From CADEDH01 sp039029735 (GTDB lineage: Bacteria; Actinomycetota; Acidimicrobiia; Acidimicrobiales; SZUA-35): a stretch of DNA of 64,000 bases. Both the position numbers and the translations under genes were made by a program. Each line of letters opens with the position of its first letter. Positions within the stretch are counted from its first letter, which is position 1. Positions 39,375 through 48,249 of the stretch are shown here, piece after piece. The DNA is taken from contig JBCCFL010000032.1 of the NCBI GenBank assembly GCA_039029735.1, positions 1 through 64,000 of the forward strand, given 5' to 3'. Below the pieces are notes generated by a model. The model was not told where the DNA came from. It made no database searches and was given only the letters and a program-made list of their open reading frames with translations.

Positions 39375-39782
39375 TCAGGTGGGGCGAAATACCGCCTGGG
39401 TCTGGGTGGTCTTGGCCACGAGGCGCTCTCCCACCCGCAACTCGGTTTCCACCACGATCGTGCGTCCGCCGACGTGCAGCGGGGTGGCCACAGCCCGAAC
39501 GGTGCCGTCGGTGACGGCTCCGAGAAAGTTCGTTTTCGACTCGATCGTGGCCGTACCGGTTGCGCCCGCAGGAAGGTTGCCGACCGCACAGGCGGCGCCG
39601 ACGGAGTCGGCAACGGCCATGAGGGTGCCGCCGTGCAGCACCCCGCCGCTCGTGCAGAGCGCCTCGCTCCAGTCGAGCTCGACCACCACCTGGCCGGGGC
39701 TCGACGACACTGCCCGCAGCCCGAGTGTGGCGGTGAGTGGCATCATGGCGTGCAGCATGTCGGTCAACTCGTCGCTGGTCAC
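39375..39782 (-). CDS. PaaI-type hotdog thioesterase
   Basis: 135 aa. SGGVLHGGTLMAVADSVGAACA is the PaaI/4HBT hotdog signature with the catalytic-region acidic residue, and GTVRAVATPLHVGGRTIVVETELR is the matching second half. Hydrolyses acyl-CoA thioesters in the cytoplasm; the acyl group is unknown. GTG start supported by a leaderless promoter on this strand, TAGGTT ending 6 nt upstream. Confidence 0.88.
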   Translation of the reverse strand: MTSDELTDMLHAMMPLTATLGLRAVSSSPGQVVVELDWSEALCTSGGVLHGGTLMAVADSVGAACAVGNLPAGATGTATIESKTNFLGAVTDGTVRAVATPLHVGGRTIVVETELRVGERLVAKTTQTQAVFRPT

Positions 39783-39830
39783 GGGCTCAACCTAGCTCCG
39801 CCGCTCCCGCCAGACAGGTTCAACACGGCA

Positions 39831-40049
39831 CTACCAGCGAATCTCCAGCTCGATGTTGGCGCCGTCGTCGGCCACCTCGATCTCGACCTCCATGGTGACC
39901 TGGTCGGGCACACGAAGTGTGTACTTCATGCCGTCCCGGCGGAACTGGAGTTGGTTGTTCCGTGCGAGTTGGCGGGCCAGATCTTCGAGCCACCCGGCCG
40001 CGTCCTCACGGGTGAGCGTTTGTTCGCGCTCGACTTCGAGCAGTTCCAT
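39831..40049 (-). CDS. Amphi-Trp domain protein
   Basis: 72 aa from the ATG at 40049 with GGAGG upstream. LTREDAAGWLEDLARQLARNNQL and the terminal IELEIRW are the amphi-Trp domain pattern: a helix, three strands and a closing strand with Trp. The family is small, widespread and uncharacterised. Confidence 0.85.
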   Translation of the reverse strand: MELLEVEREQTLTREDAAGWLEDLARQLARNNQLQFRRDGMKYTLRVPDQVTMEVEIEVADDGANIELEIRW

Positions 40050-40130
40050 GCGGTGCCTCCGAGCTTCGATCGACCGGACGAGGTCAGCATCACACCCGAC
40101 GCAGACGGGCCACAGAGGCGAAGGTCCCAC

Positions 40131-42296
40131 TCAGAGATGAATCGCGTGACGCTGGGCGTCGGGATCACCGGCGAATCGCGCCACCACGATGTGGTGCTCA
40201 CCGGCGGGGGCAGACCATGCCCGCTCCTGCGGGCCGCGGGTCGACATGGCGTCGACGGCAACGAGCAGCTCGACGTCGGCAACCTCGCCTGCTGCGACGT
40301 CCACCCGCTGGAACGCCACCAACCGGTGTGGCGCCTCGGGGTCGGGAAGCTCGGCGTAGACCTGCACCACGTCGGCCCCGTCGACATCGCCGGTGTTGGC
40401 CACCGTGGCCCTCACCAGCACGCCCTCGGACCCGAGCGACACCTCCGTCTCTCTGACCTCGAAGGTGGTGTACGACAGGCCGAACCCGAACGGGAACGCC
40501 GGTGCCACGCCGGCGTTGGCGAGGTGCCACCAGCCGTGCCAGCGGTCGTATCGAAACGTGGTGGCGTCACGGTCGAACGCGGGCAGGTCGCCCTCGTCGA
40601 CGGGGACGGAGAACGGGAGACGGGCTGACGGATTCACGGTGCCGAGCAGCACGTCTGCCAGCCCGGGGCCCGCCTGGCATCCGCCGTACCAGGCCTGCAC
40701 CACGGCCGCCGCGTCGTGCACCCACTCGTCGATCACCACGGCGCTGCCGGCCTGGATCACCACGACCGTGCGGGGGTTGGCGGCCGCCACGGCTCTGATC
40801 AGGGCCACGTCGGGATCAGGGAGGCGCAGGCTGCTGCGGTCGCCGCCGTGACTGAATCCACGCGAGCGATCGGCGAGCCGTTCGGGCTTGGTCGTCGGAG
40901 GCTGGGCGGCGATCTGAGCCAGGTAGTGCTCGACCGTGCCGGGCTCGTCAGCCGGCGGGAAGAGCGCCGTGAGGGCCGGGTCGGTGGCGCCGATGAACTC
41001 GCCTTCGTCGATGTGGGTGTAGCCGACAACCACCACGGCGACATCGGCGGCGGCCGCCACCTCGGCTGCCCGTTCGGGGTTCGAGCCGTCGTCGTGGCTC
41101 GTGGTCGCAATGGCGCTGCGAATGCCGTCGAGCACGGTGTGGCAGTCGTCGTCCCACACGTCGCTCGATCCTCCGTCGCCGAGGTTCACCCGATCGGCGA
41201 GGCGGCCGATCACGGCCACCGAATCGGTTGTTGCGAATGGGAGCACCGGGGCCCCAGCGACCGCCTCGTTGCGCAGCAGGACCGATGAGCGGGCCGCCAC
41301 GTCGCGAGCGAGCGCGCGGTGCTCGGGAGCGCCCAGCAGCTCGCGGGGCGGAGCCGGCTGCGACAGGATCTCGTCGAAGCGCAGCAAGGTGGACACCACC
41401 CGGGTGGCCGCCGCATCCACCTCCGCCATCGATACGTCCCCCTGCTCGATGGCATAGGGGAGGTTCGCGGCCCGAACCATGCGGTAGGGCATCTCGATGT
41501 CGAGGCCGGCCCGCACCGAGTTGGCGGCGTCGCGGAGGCCGAACACCCAGTCGCTGATCACGAAACCCTCGAAGCCCCACTCTCCCCGCAGCACGTCGGC
41601 CACCAGCCGCTCGCTCTCGCCGCACCACTCGCCGTTCACCGAGTTGTACGCCGTCATCACCGACGCCACACCCTCGTCGACGATGCGCCGGAAGTGCGGG
41701 AGATACACCTCGTGGAGGGCCACGTCGTCCACCTCGATGTCAACGCTGAACCGGGCGTTCTCCATCGAGTTGCAGGCGAAGTGCTTCACGCAGGCCATCA
41801 CGTGGTGCTGGAGGCCGCGAGTGAAGGCGGCGCCGAGCTCGCCGACGTGGTGGGGGTCCTCGCCATAGGTCTCCTGGGCCCGACCCCAGGCAGGGTGACG
41901 CAGTACGTTCACGCACACCGCACCCGTGAGGTCGGCGCCGGCGGCCCGCAGTTCGAGCCCGATAGCCCGGCCGATCCGCTCCTCGAGTTCCGGATCCCAG
42001 GTCGCCCCGCGGGCCATGGACACCGGGAACGCCGTGGCGTTGCCGACAACGCAGCCTCGGGGGCCATCCGCGAAGTGAACGCCAGGCATACCAACGCGAT
42101 CGATCTCAGCGGCGGCGAAGGGCATCCGGTGATAGCCGTCCTCTGTCATCAGGTAGTTGAGGCCGGCCAGCGTCGGGGCGTCTCCGTCGAGGCATCCCAA
42201 CCGTTCCTCGGGAGTGAGGGCTGCCACCAGCTCCTCGGCGGTGGTAAACGGATCCGCACCGGCGGCAACTGCGGCGCGAGCGTCGTCGTAGTTCAC
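40131..42296 (-). CDS. Glycoside hydrolase family 3 beta-glucosidase
   Basis: 721 aa from a GTG at 42296 (GAGAGGA 10 nt upstream); an ATG at 42329 adds 11 residues but has no spaced site. The (beta/alpha)8 domain has KHFACNS and the nucleophile Asp in GFVISDWVFG (about residue 250). The alpha/beta sandwich domain with SVAVIGRLADRVNLGDGGSSDV follows, then a C-terminal fibronectin-III-like domain (FPFGFGLSYTTFEV, VTVANTGDVDG-like). No signal peptide, so cytoplasmic cleavage of imported beta-glucosides is likely. Upstream of and on the same strand as the sigma/anti-sigma locus. Confidence 0.93.
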   Translation of the reverse strand: MNYDDARAAVAAGADPFTTAEELVAALTPEERLGCLDGDAPTLAGLNYLMTEDGYHRMPFAAAEIDRVGMPGVHFADGPRGCVVGNATAFPVSMARGATWDPELEERIGRAIGLELRAAGADLTGAVCVNVLRHPAWGRAQETYGEDPHHVGELGAAFTRGLQHHVMACVKHFACNSMENARFSVDIEVDDVALHEVYLPHFRRIVDEGVASVMTAYNSVNGEWCGESERLVADVLRGEWGFEGFVISDWVFGLRDAANSVRAGLDIEMPYRMVRAANLPYAIEQGDVSMAEVDAAATRVVSTLLRFDEILSQPAPPRELLGAPEHRALARDVAARSSVLLRNEAVAGAPVLPFATTDSVAVIGRLADRVNLGDGGSSDVWDDDCHTVLDGIRSAIATTSHDDGSNPERAAEVAAAADVAVVVVGYTHIDEGEFIGATDPALTALFPPADEPGTVEHYLAQIAAQPPTTKPERLADRSRGFSHGGDRSSLRLPDPDVALIRAVAAANPRTVVVIQAGSAVVIDEWVHDAAAVVQAWYGGCQAGPGLADVLLGTVNPSARLPFSVPVDEGDLPAFDRDATTFRYDRWHGWWHLANAGVAPAFPFGFGLSYTTFEVRETEVSLGSEGVLVRATVANTGDVDGADVVQVYAELPDPEAPHRLVAFQRVDVAAGEVADVELLVAVDAMSTRGPQERAWSAPAGEHHIVVARFAGDPDAQRHAIHL

Positions 42297-42412
42297 AGGG
42301 TCTCGTTCCTCTCGACGGGGCGTCGTCATCCTGTCGGGATCACGTCGAGCCGGTCAACCGACTGCGCCACTCGACCCGCCGCCTCATTCGCCGACTCGTT
42401 TGCACGCCCAGC

Positions 42413-42431
42413 TAGATAGCCTGACTATCTA
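42413..42431. promoter_or_regulatory. PadR operator overlapping its own start codon
   Basis: TAGATAG and CTATCTA are perfect 7-bp inverted arms around 5 bp (CCTGA). The right arm ends at the A of the ATG, and a -10-like TAGCCT (42417-42422) lies inside, giving a leaderless transcript. Binding of PadR would shut its own operon. Confidence 0.7.
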
Positions 42432-42772
42432 TGACGGAATCGAATCTACCGCCAGGTTGGATCAGAGGCGTGCTCGACCCGTGTGTGCTCGCCCTCGTCG
42501 GCGACGACGAAACCTACGGCTACGAACTCGCGGGGCGGCTCGGCGACGCCGGCCTCGGGCCGGTGAAGGGCGGGTCGCTCTATCCGTCGCTGGCCCGGCT
42601 CGAGAAGCACGGTTTTCTCGCGTCGCAGTGGCGAGCGGGCGATGGCGGACCAGGCCGCAAGTACTACACGCTCACCGATCGGGGCCGCTCCGAGCTTCGA
42701 GAACAGAGCCGCATCTGGGCGGCGTTCGCATCGCGCGTCTCGTCGGTGCTCGACGTGGAGGTGCACCCGTGA
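42431..42772 (+). CDS. PadR family transcriptional regulator
   Basis: 113 aa. The winged HTH is typical: LDPCVLALVGDDETYGYELAGRLGDAGLGPVKGGSLYPSLARLEKHGFLASQW, then GGPGRKYYTLTDRGRSEL. It begins a three-gene operon with an ABC ATPase and permease, each start overlapping the preceding stop, the classic PadR/ABC efflux layout. The inverted repeat at its start codon marks autoregulation. Confidence 0.93.
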   Translation: MTESNLPPGWIRGVLDPCVLALVGDDETYGYELAGRLGDAGLGPVKGGSLYPSLARLEKHGFLASQWRAGDGGPGRKYYTLTDRGRSELREQSRIWAAFASRVSSVLDVEVHP

Positions 42773-43587
42773 ACGACGAGACATGGCTCGACTGCCTCGA
42801 CCACGAACTCCACGCGGCAGGAGTCAGCCCCGAGAATCGCGCATCGGCCCGCGTCGAGACCGAGGGGTTCCTGCAGGAGGCGGGCGGGTCGGCACTGGAG
42901 CACTTCGGACCGCCAACGACCTACGCCAGCCATCTCGCCGACGCCCTCGGCGGCCGTTCCCGACCCCAACGACCTCGAACAGCGGCCCCGGTGGTGTCGG
43001 TCGATGGGGTGTCGAAGTCGTACCGATCGCGCCCGGTACTCAACGATGTGTCGCTCACCGTCTCGCCCGGCGACGTGGTGGTGCTCACCGGCCCCAACGG
43101 TGCCGGGAAGTCGACGCTGCTGAGGATCATCGCTGGCCTCGATCGCGCCGACCGCGGCCAGGTCACCGTCGAGGGCGCCGTCGGATACGTGCCACAGCGC
43201 GGCGGCGTCGACCCTCACCTGCGACCCGGGGAACACTTCGAGCTGTTCGGCGCACCGCTCGGCCTCACCCGACGCCAGGCACGCTCCGAAGGCAATCGAC
43301 TGGCCCGCGAACTCGGTTGGGACGCAGCTGCGGCGCCAGTGGCAGGTGCGCTTTCGGGCGGTACGGCACAGAAACTCGCCGTCGTGACGGCCCTGCTCCG
43401 CCAGCCGCAGACGCTCCTGCTCGACGAGCCGTACCAGGGCATGGACGCCGACAGCCAACAGCGGCTCTGGGCACTCCTCTGGGCGTGGCAGGAAGGCGGC
43501 GGCTCTGCGGTGGTGTCGTCGCACGCCTCCGACGCCCTGTCCAAGGCGTCAACGGTGGTCGAGATCGAAGGGTCGACGCTCCGATGA
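42769..43587 (+). CDS. ABC ATPase with N-terminal HAAS-like domain
   Basis: 272 aa from a GTG in a GTGA overlap with padR. Residues 1-60 (WLDCLDHELHAAGV, FLQEAGGSALEHFGPPTTYASHLADALG) match the HAAS-type helical domain, usually a separate protein encoded beside PadR; here it is fused to the ATPase. The ATPase has Walker A GPNGAGKS at 108-115, the signature LSGGTAQKLA, Walker B LLLDEP and the H-loop SSHAS. Drives the partner permease. Confidence 0.9.
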   Translation: MNDETWLDCLDHELHAAGVSPENRASARVETEGFLQEAGGSALEHFGPPTTYASHLADALGGRSRPQRPRTAAPVVSVDGVSKSYRSRPVLNDVSLTVSPGDVVVLTGPNGAGKSTLLRIIAGLDRADRGQVTVEGAVGYVPQRGGVDPHLRPGEHFELFGAPLGLTRRQARSEGNRLARELGWDAAAAPVAGALSGGTAQKLAVVTALLRQPQTLLLDEPYQGMDADSQQRLWALLWAWQEGGGSAVVSSHASDALSKASTVVEIEGSTLR

Positions 43588-44258
43588 GCCACTGGCTGCT
43601 GAGAGCCGAAACGACGCTGGTGGCGCTCGCTCGTCGTCGGCTGGCGGTCGGCATCCTCGTCATGATGCCCATCGCCTTCTACCTGGTGACCCACGACAGC
43701 GTCGGGCGTTCGGTACGGGCACTGGCGTTCGGTGTGAGCTGGGCGGTCAGCACCATCGCGTTCTTCGCCGCGGTGTCGGCCCGCGAGATCGAGCCCCGGT
43801 TGTGGCTCGCCGGGTGGACGCGAACCGACCTCATGATCGGGCGGTTGATCGGCCTGGGCGGAGCAGTGCTCGCCCTCACCGGCGGGTTCGGCCTGCTCGT
43901 GGCCCTCGACCAGGAGGTGCGGAACGAGTGGGGGGTTGCCCTGGACTACGCCGTGACTGGTGCCGTCGCGGTCGCCGTCGGCACGGCGGTCGGCGCGCTG
44001 TTCGACCGAGAGATGGAGGGCACGCTGATCTTGTTCTTCCTGGCGGGGATGCAGGCGATCGCCAACCCGTTCGACGCCTGGTCGCGCGTCCTGCCGTTCT
44101 GGTCTTCCCGGGAGCTTGGCACCTGGGCCGTGGACGGACCGGAGACGGGCTCGCTGGCTGACGGCCTCGTCCACGCCAGCCTCGCCATCGTGGTCTGTGG
44201 CGGCATCGTTGGGCTCGCCGAGATCGCCCGGCAACGTCCGGCACTGCGCTCCGGGTGA
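43584..44258 (+). CDS. ABC transporter membrane subunit
   Basis: 224 aa from an ATG overlapping the ATPase stop in ATGA. About six hydrophobic segments (around residues 18-38, 42-62, 80-105, 118-145, 152-168, 195-215). No family name is evident from sequence; position and topology mark it as the permease of the PadR-controlled exporter. The cargo is unknown. Confidence 0.8.
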   Translation: MSHWLLRAETTLVALARRRLAVGILVMMPIAFYLVTHDSVGRSVRALAFGVSWAVSTIAFFAAVSAREIEPRLWLAGWTRTDLMIGRLIGLGGAVLALTGGFGLLVALDQEVRNEWGVALDYAVTGAVAVAVGTAVGALFDREMEGTLILFFLAGMQAIANPFDAWSRVLPFWSSRELGTWAVDGPETGSLADGLVHASLAIVVCGGIVGLAEIARQRPALRSG

Positions 44259-44279
44259 CCGACCGCTACCTTCTCCGAG

Positions 44280-44846
44280 ATGGCAACGGATCGCGGCCAT
44301 GACGCACGGCCGGCGCCGAGCGCAGCACTGAGCGAGCACGAGTTCCGCCGCTGGTACTGGACGCTCGAGGAACTCAAGACGCTGGCCCGCGCCCTCGGTG
44401 TGGCGACCTCGGGCCGCAAGGCCGACGTCACCGAACGCATCGCCGCCGCCCTCGCCGGCCGGCGTCAGCCGTCGACAACGCGAGCCACGACCGAGGACGT
44501 GATCGGCTCGACACTCTCGGCCGCCACCGCGATCCCACCGAAGCAGCGGGCCACCCAGGAGCTTCGCCGGTGGTTCCAGGCCGAGATCGGTCCGTCGTTC
44601 CGATTCGACGGCCACATGCGGGCCTTCCTCGCCGACGGTGGCGGCACGCTCGGCGACGCTGTCGACCACTGGCACGCAACCCGAGGGGTCGAGCTGCCAA
44701 CGCAGTCGGACAGCCTCGAGTTCAACCGGTTCACCAAAGCCTGGCATCGGGCGCACCCCTCGGGATCGGCCGACGAGGCACGGGCGGCGTGGGCCCGGTA
44801 CCGGGCGCTGCCCACGGATCAGCGCCCGCCGGTCGCCGACGCCTGA
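44280..44846 (+). CDS. SAP domain protein (DUF6434-like)
   Basis: 188 aa. Residues ~27-60 (FRRWYWTLEELKTLARALGVATSGRKADVTERIAAAL) are a SAP-type DNA-binding helix-extended-loop-helix, followed by a domain with RRWFQAEIGPSFRFDGHMRAFLADGGGTLGDAVDHW. The pair of domains occurs in uncharacterised bacterial proteins. A leaderless promoter (TACCTT, 44267-44272, 7 nt before the ATG) gives it its own transcript 21 bp after the ABC operon. Confidence 0.82.
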   Translation: MATDRGHDARPAPSAALSEHEFRRWYWTLEELKTLARALGVATSGRKADVTERIAAALAGRRQPSTTRATTEDVIGSTLSAATAIPPKQRATQELRRWFQAEIGPSFRFDGHMRAFLADGGGTLGDAVDHWHATRGVELPTQSDSLEFNRFTKAWHRAHPSGSADEARAAWARYRALPTDQRPPVADA

Positions 44847-44869
44847 CCGGGCGGCGACAGGTCCGCCGA

Positions 44870-45742
44870 TCAGGCCGCCGCGACCTCGACCGTGCGTTCT
44901 CGGCGGGCGAGCTGTACCGCACCTGCGATGATCACGACGACGCCCACCACCGAGACGAGGTCGGGCGACGCGGCGAAGAGCACCCAGTCGTAGAGCGCAG
45001 CCCAGAGCGGCACGAGGTAGAGAAGTGGCGCTGCGGCCGATGCATCGGCGCGTTGCATACCGGCAATGAACAGCGCTTGGGCGGACAGCATCGATGCTCC
45101 GAGCACGGCCAGTGCACCCACCTGCGCAACCGACGGCGTGTCGGCCACGATGAACGCCGCCACCAGCGCAATCGCACTGCCCAGGCCGTTGCTGAGTGCC
45201 AGGATCCGCAGCGATGGTTCCCGATCGGCGAGCCACTTGATGAACAACATCTCGACTCCCAACGCCGCAGCTGCGGCGACGGCCAGCAGTGCTGCTGGCT
45301 GGAAGGCGTCGGTGCCAGGCCGGGTGAGGATGATCGCCCCGGTGAAGGCGACCGCTGCCGGTACGGCCCGGCCGTGTAGGCGTTCGCCGAGCACGACCAC
45401 CGCGAGCGTCATGGTGATGGCGGGTGCCAGGAAGCTGATCGCGTTGGCGTCGGCCAGCGGAATCGCCGCCGCGGCGGCGAACAACAGGGTCACGCCACTC
45501 CAGCCGGCGAGCACGCGGCCTCCGTGAACCCGCCACGCCGTTCCGGCGAAGCCGGGCCAGCGCACGAGCAGAATCGGGGTGAGCACAACGAAGGCGAACA
45601 CGAACCGACCTGCCGTGACGGTCAGCGGATGGAGCTCCTCGCCACCCCAGCCGGTTCCGACGGCCTTCGCGATCACCGAGGTCCACGCGATCAAGGCCCC
45701 GGCCCCGACGATGAACACTGCGGCGGGCGCTCGGCCGATCAC
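44870..45742 (-). CDS. EamA/DMT family transporter
   Basis: 290 aa with ten hydrophobic segments in two EamA repeats; WSGVTLLFAAAAAIPLADANAISFLAPAITMTLAVVVLGERL is the end of the first repeat. Likely exports a metabolite; substrate unknown. The GTG start is confirmed by TAGCGT ending 6 nt upstream (leaderless). Shares a 44-bp bidirectional promoter region with the next gene. Confidence 0.88.
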   Translation of the reverse strand: MIGRAPAAVFIVGAGALIAWTSVIAKAVGTGWGGEELHPLTVTAGRFVFAFVVLTPILLVRWPGFAGTAWRVHGGRVLAGWSGVTLLFAAAAAIPLADANAISFLAPAITMTLAVVVLGERLHGRAVPAAVAFTGAIILTRPGTDAFQPAALLAVAAAAALGVEMLFIKWLADREPSLRILALSNGLGSAIALVAAFIVADTPSVAQVGALAVLGASMLSAQALFIAGMQRADASAAAPLLYLVPLWAALYDWVLFAASPDLVSVVGVVVIIAGAVQLARRERTVEVAAA

Positions 45743-45786
45743 AGTGCGACGCTAGCGGGGGGCCATGTGTCCTACGATCCCTGGCC
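45743..45786. promoter_or_regulatory. 44-bp divergent leaderless promoter
   Basis: On the minus strand TAGCGT ends 6 nt before the GTG at 45742; on the plus strand TACGAT (45773-45778) ends 8 nt before the ATG at 45787. Both genes should be transcribed without a 5' leader. Confidence 0.6.
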
Positions 45787-46410
45787 ATGGGAGTCTTCCA
45801 CCGTGCCACGCTCACCCCGACCAAGGCCCAGCTGATCGCCGACTGGTTGCCGACCACGGCGTGGGGGCCTGGGCCGAATGCCGAGGTGTCGGTGGTCGGA
45901 GCCTTCCGGTTCGATGATCCGGAGAACAAGGTGGGCATCGAGACTCACCTCGTCGAGGCCGACGGAACGCTCTATCAGGTGCCGGTCACGTACCGGGAGG
46001 AGCCGGCGCCCGAGGCCGCCGACGCCTTCATCGCCGAGATGGAGCACTCGGCCCTCGGCACCCGCTGGGTGTACGACGGCGTTGGCGACCCCCGCTACGT
46101 GATGATGTTGGCCGGCGTCACCATGACCGGGCAGGGCGAGGCCCTCGGTGTGGCCGAGGTCGGAGGCCGCTGGTACGTCTCCCCCGTCGGGGTGCGGATC
46201 AACGGCGGGGGCTGGGGGCTCGAACCGGTCGCAGTCGACCAGTTCCAGACCGATGCCAGCGCTGGCGACGTGGTGGAGTGGACGAACGACCGGTTCCACC
46301 TCCGATTCCACCGCCGGCCAGTCGCCGCGCCGAGGCCCGCGATTGCGCTCACCGCGACCTGGGATGCGCAGACCGAGCCGGTCGTGCTCGCCGAGGTCAG
46401 CGAGCAGTGA
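45787..46410 (+). CDS. Maltokinase N-terminal cap-like protein
   Basis: 207 aa. The opening HRATLTPTKAQLIADWLPTTAWGPG, then VGAFRFDDPENKVGIETHLV and LYQVPVTYREEP, match the N-terminal cap domain of actinobacterial maltokinases, but the kinase domain is missing. Stand-alone proteins of this kind are frequent in actinobacteria and lack a known activity. Transcribed leaderless from the divergent promoter. Confidence 0.82.
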   Translation: MGVFHRATLTPTKAQLIADWLPTTAWGPGPNAEVSVVGAFRFDDPENKVGIETHLVEADGTLYQVPVTYREEPAPEAADAFIAEMEHSALGTRWVYDGVGDPRYVMMLAGVTMTGQGEALGVAEVGGRWYVSPVGVRINGGGWGLEPVAVDQFQTDASAGDVVEWTNDRFHLRFHRRPVAAPRPAIALTATWDAQTEPVVLAEVSEQ

Positions 46411-46426
46411 CCCACCCGGCAAGCGG

Positions 46427-47428
46427 ATGGCACTGTTGATGCGCGTGTTCTTGACCCACAATCCTGAAGATCTGCAGGCCTACTACGGTCGAGCCCTGCC
46501 GGAGCTGGAAGCCATCGCCGACGTCGTACCCAATCCCCTCGACCGCGATCTCAGCACCGCTGAGCTGATCGAGCACTCGGCCGGCTGCGACGTGATCGCC
46601 GCACATCGCGCCACCCCTGGCGAGGCCGCCCTGTTCGCTTCCCATGAGCGCCTCGTCGCGTTTCTCCGGTGTGCGGTCGACATCAGCACCGTGGATGTTG
46701 ATGCGGCCTCGGCCAACGGGGTGCTGGTGGCCCGGGCCGACACGAGCTATGTGGCGTCGACCGCCGAATTGGCGTTGGGCCTCTATCTCGACCTGTCCCG
46801 CGGGATCGCCGACTCGACGCACGACTACCGCCTCGGCGTACCGCCGCCGCAACGGCCCGGCCGGCAGGTGCGAGGCCAGACGGCGGCCATTCTCGGGCTC
46901 GGGCTGATCGGCTCCTACCTCGCTGATCTGCTGGTTGCGCTGGGCCTGCGGGTGCTCGCCCACGATCCGGGCCCCGTGTCGCCACCGGCCGGGGTCGAGA
47001 TGGGCGAACGCCGCGATGTGGTGGCGGCGGCCGACGTCGTCTTCCCGCTGGCCCCGGCAACCGAGGCCACGCACCACCTCGTGGACCACGCGCTCCTCGC
47101 CCTCATGAAGCCAGGCGCTTTGCTGGTGAACGTGTCGCGGGGCGAATTGATGGACGAAGCCGCCGTGGCCGCCGCCCTCGACTCGGGCCGGCTCGGTGGC
47201 CTGGCCATGGATGTGGGCATGGCACCCGATCAGCGACCGTCGCCCGACCTGGCCGAGCGGCCCTGCGTGGTGTCCACGCCGCATCTCGGCGGGCTCACGC
47301 CCGAGAACGCCGATGCCCAGGCCCGGTCCAGCGTGGAGCAGGTGGCCGCCATCCTCGCAGGCGAGATGCCTCCACGTGGGGTCAACCCAGGCTCGGCCGC
47401 TCGGCTGCGCCAATGGTGGGCGTCATGA
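46427..47428 (+). CDS. D-2-hydroxyacid dehydrogenase family protein
   Basis: 333 aa (ATG at 46427; ATG at 46439 possible). The NAD motif GLGLIG is at 157-162, the substrate Arg in NVSRGE at 238 and the catalytic His in STPHLGG at 286. The usual Glu (as in DVFxxEP) is not found in AMDVGMAPDQRP, where an Asp is one residue displaced. So the Arg-Glu-His triad is altered, and activity needs a test. First gene of a coupled operon with an amidohydrolase and an SDR. Confidence 0.85.
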   Translation: MALLMRVFLTHNPEDLQAYYGRALPELEAIADVVPNPLDRDLSTAELIEHSAGCDVIAAHRATPGEAALFASHERLVAFLRCAVDISTVDVDAASANGVLVARADTSYVASTAELALGLYLDLSRGIADSTHDYRLGVPPPQRPGRQVRGQTAAILGLGLIGSYLADLLVALGLRVLAHDPGPVSPPAGVEMGERRDVVAAADVVFPLAPATEATHHLVDHALLALMKPGALLVNVSRGELMDEAAVAAALDSGRLGGLAMDVGMAPDQRPSPDLAERPCVVSTPHLGGLTPENADAQARSSVEQVAAILAGEMPPRGVNPGSAARLRQWWAS

Positions 47429-48216
47429 CGGCCTGCGACACCCACATGCACGTGTACGACGGCCGCCACCCGTCGGCGCCAACGGCCACGCTCTTCCCGC
47501 CCGATGCCAGCCTCACCGACTACGCCGAGGTGCAGGCGGCGGTCGGCACGGAGCGGGTTGTGGTGGTGCAGCCAACCACCTACGGGTTCGACAACGAACT
47601 GCACCTGTCGGCGATGGCCGCGCTCGGTGACGCCGCCAGAGGCGTGATGGTGATCGACTCGTCGGTCAGCGATACCGAGCTGCGCCGGCTCACCGATCTC
47701 GGGGTGAGGGGCGCCCGATTCCACCTCCTGCCGGGCGGCGCCGTGGGGCGTGACGAGTTGGAGCCAGTGGCCGCCCGGATCGCACCCTACGGCTGGCACA
47801 TCCAACTCCAGATCGATGGCCACGAGCTCGCCGGCGAGCTGGACCGGCTGCGACGGCTCCCCTGCCCGCTGGTGGTGGACCACGTTGGCCGGTTCATGCC
47901 ACCGGTGCCGCCCGACCACGACGACTTCGCCGCCCTGCTCGCCCTCGTCGACCACGGTGCGCACGTGAAACTGTCGGCGCCGTATGAGTCCGCACCTGAT
48001 CCCAGCCACGAGTACGCCACCGTGACGGCCTGTGTCGACACGCTCGTGCAGAGGGCCCCGGATCGCATGCTGTGGGCCACGAACTGGCCCCATCCAGGCC
48101 AGGCCGCTCCGCCGAGCACGTCCGCGCTGCTCGGCCTGCGTGAGCGCTGGCTGGCGACCGCCGACCTTCGGACCCAGGTGCTGGTCCGCAACCCCGCCAC
48201 GCTGTACGACTTCTAG
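47425..48216 (+). CDS. TIM-barrel amidohydrolase (LigI-like)
   Basis: 263 aa from the ATG in an ATGA overlap with the dehydrogenase. DTHMHVYDG supplies the HxH, VVDHVGRFMPP the next His, and ATNWPHPG the late active-site loop, where the usual Asp of GxDWPH is Asn. The pattern fits 2-pyrone-4,6-dicarboxylate lactonase and 4-sulfomuconolactonase relatives, which hydrolyse lactones. Substrate unknown. Confidence 0.85.
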   Translation: MTACDTHMHVYDGRHPSAPTATLFPPDASLTDYAEVQAAVGTERVVVVQPTTYGFDNELHLSAMAALGDAARGVMVIDSSVSDTELRRLTDLGVRGARFHLLPGGAVGRDELEPVAARIAPYGWHIQLQIDGHELAGELDRLRRLPCPLVVDHVGRFMPPVPPDHDDFAALLALVDHGAHVKLSAPYESAPDPSHEYATVTACVDTLVQRAPDRMLWATNWPHPGQAAPPSTSALLGLRERWLATADLRTQVLVRNPATLYDF

Positions 48217-48249
48217 TCCGACCCGCCCTGTGAGCCCCTGGAGGCATCG

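Noticed and set aside
43215..45938. Very long minus-strand frame over the ABC and SAP genes
   Set aside because: Composition is typical of an antisense shadow, and it overlaps four well-supported genes.
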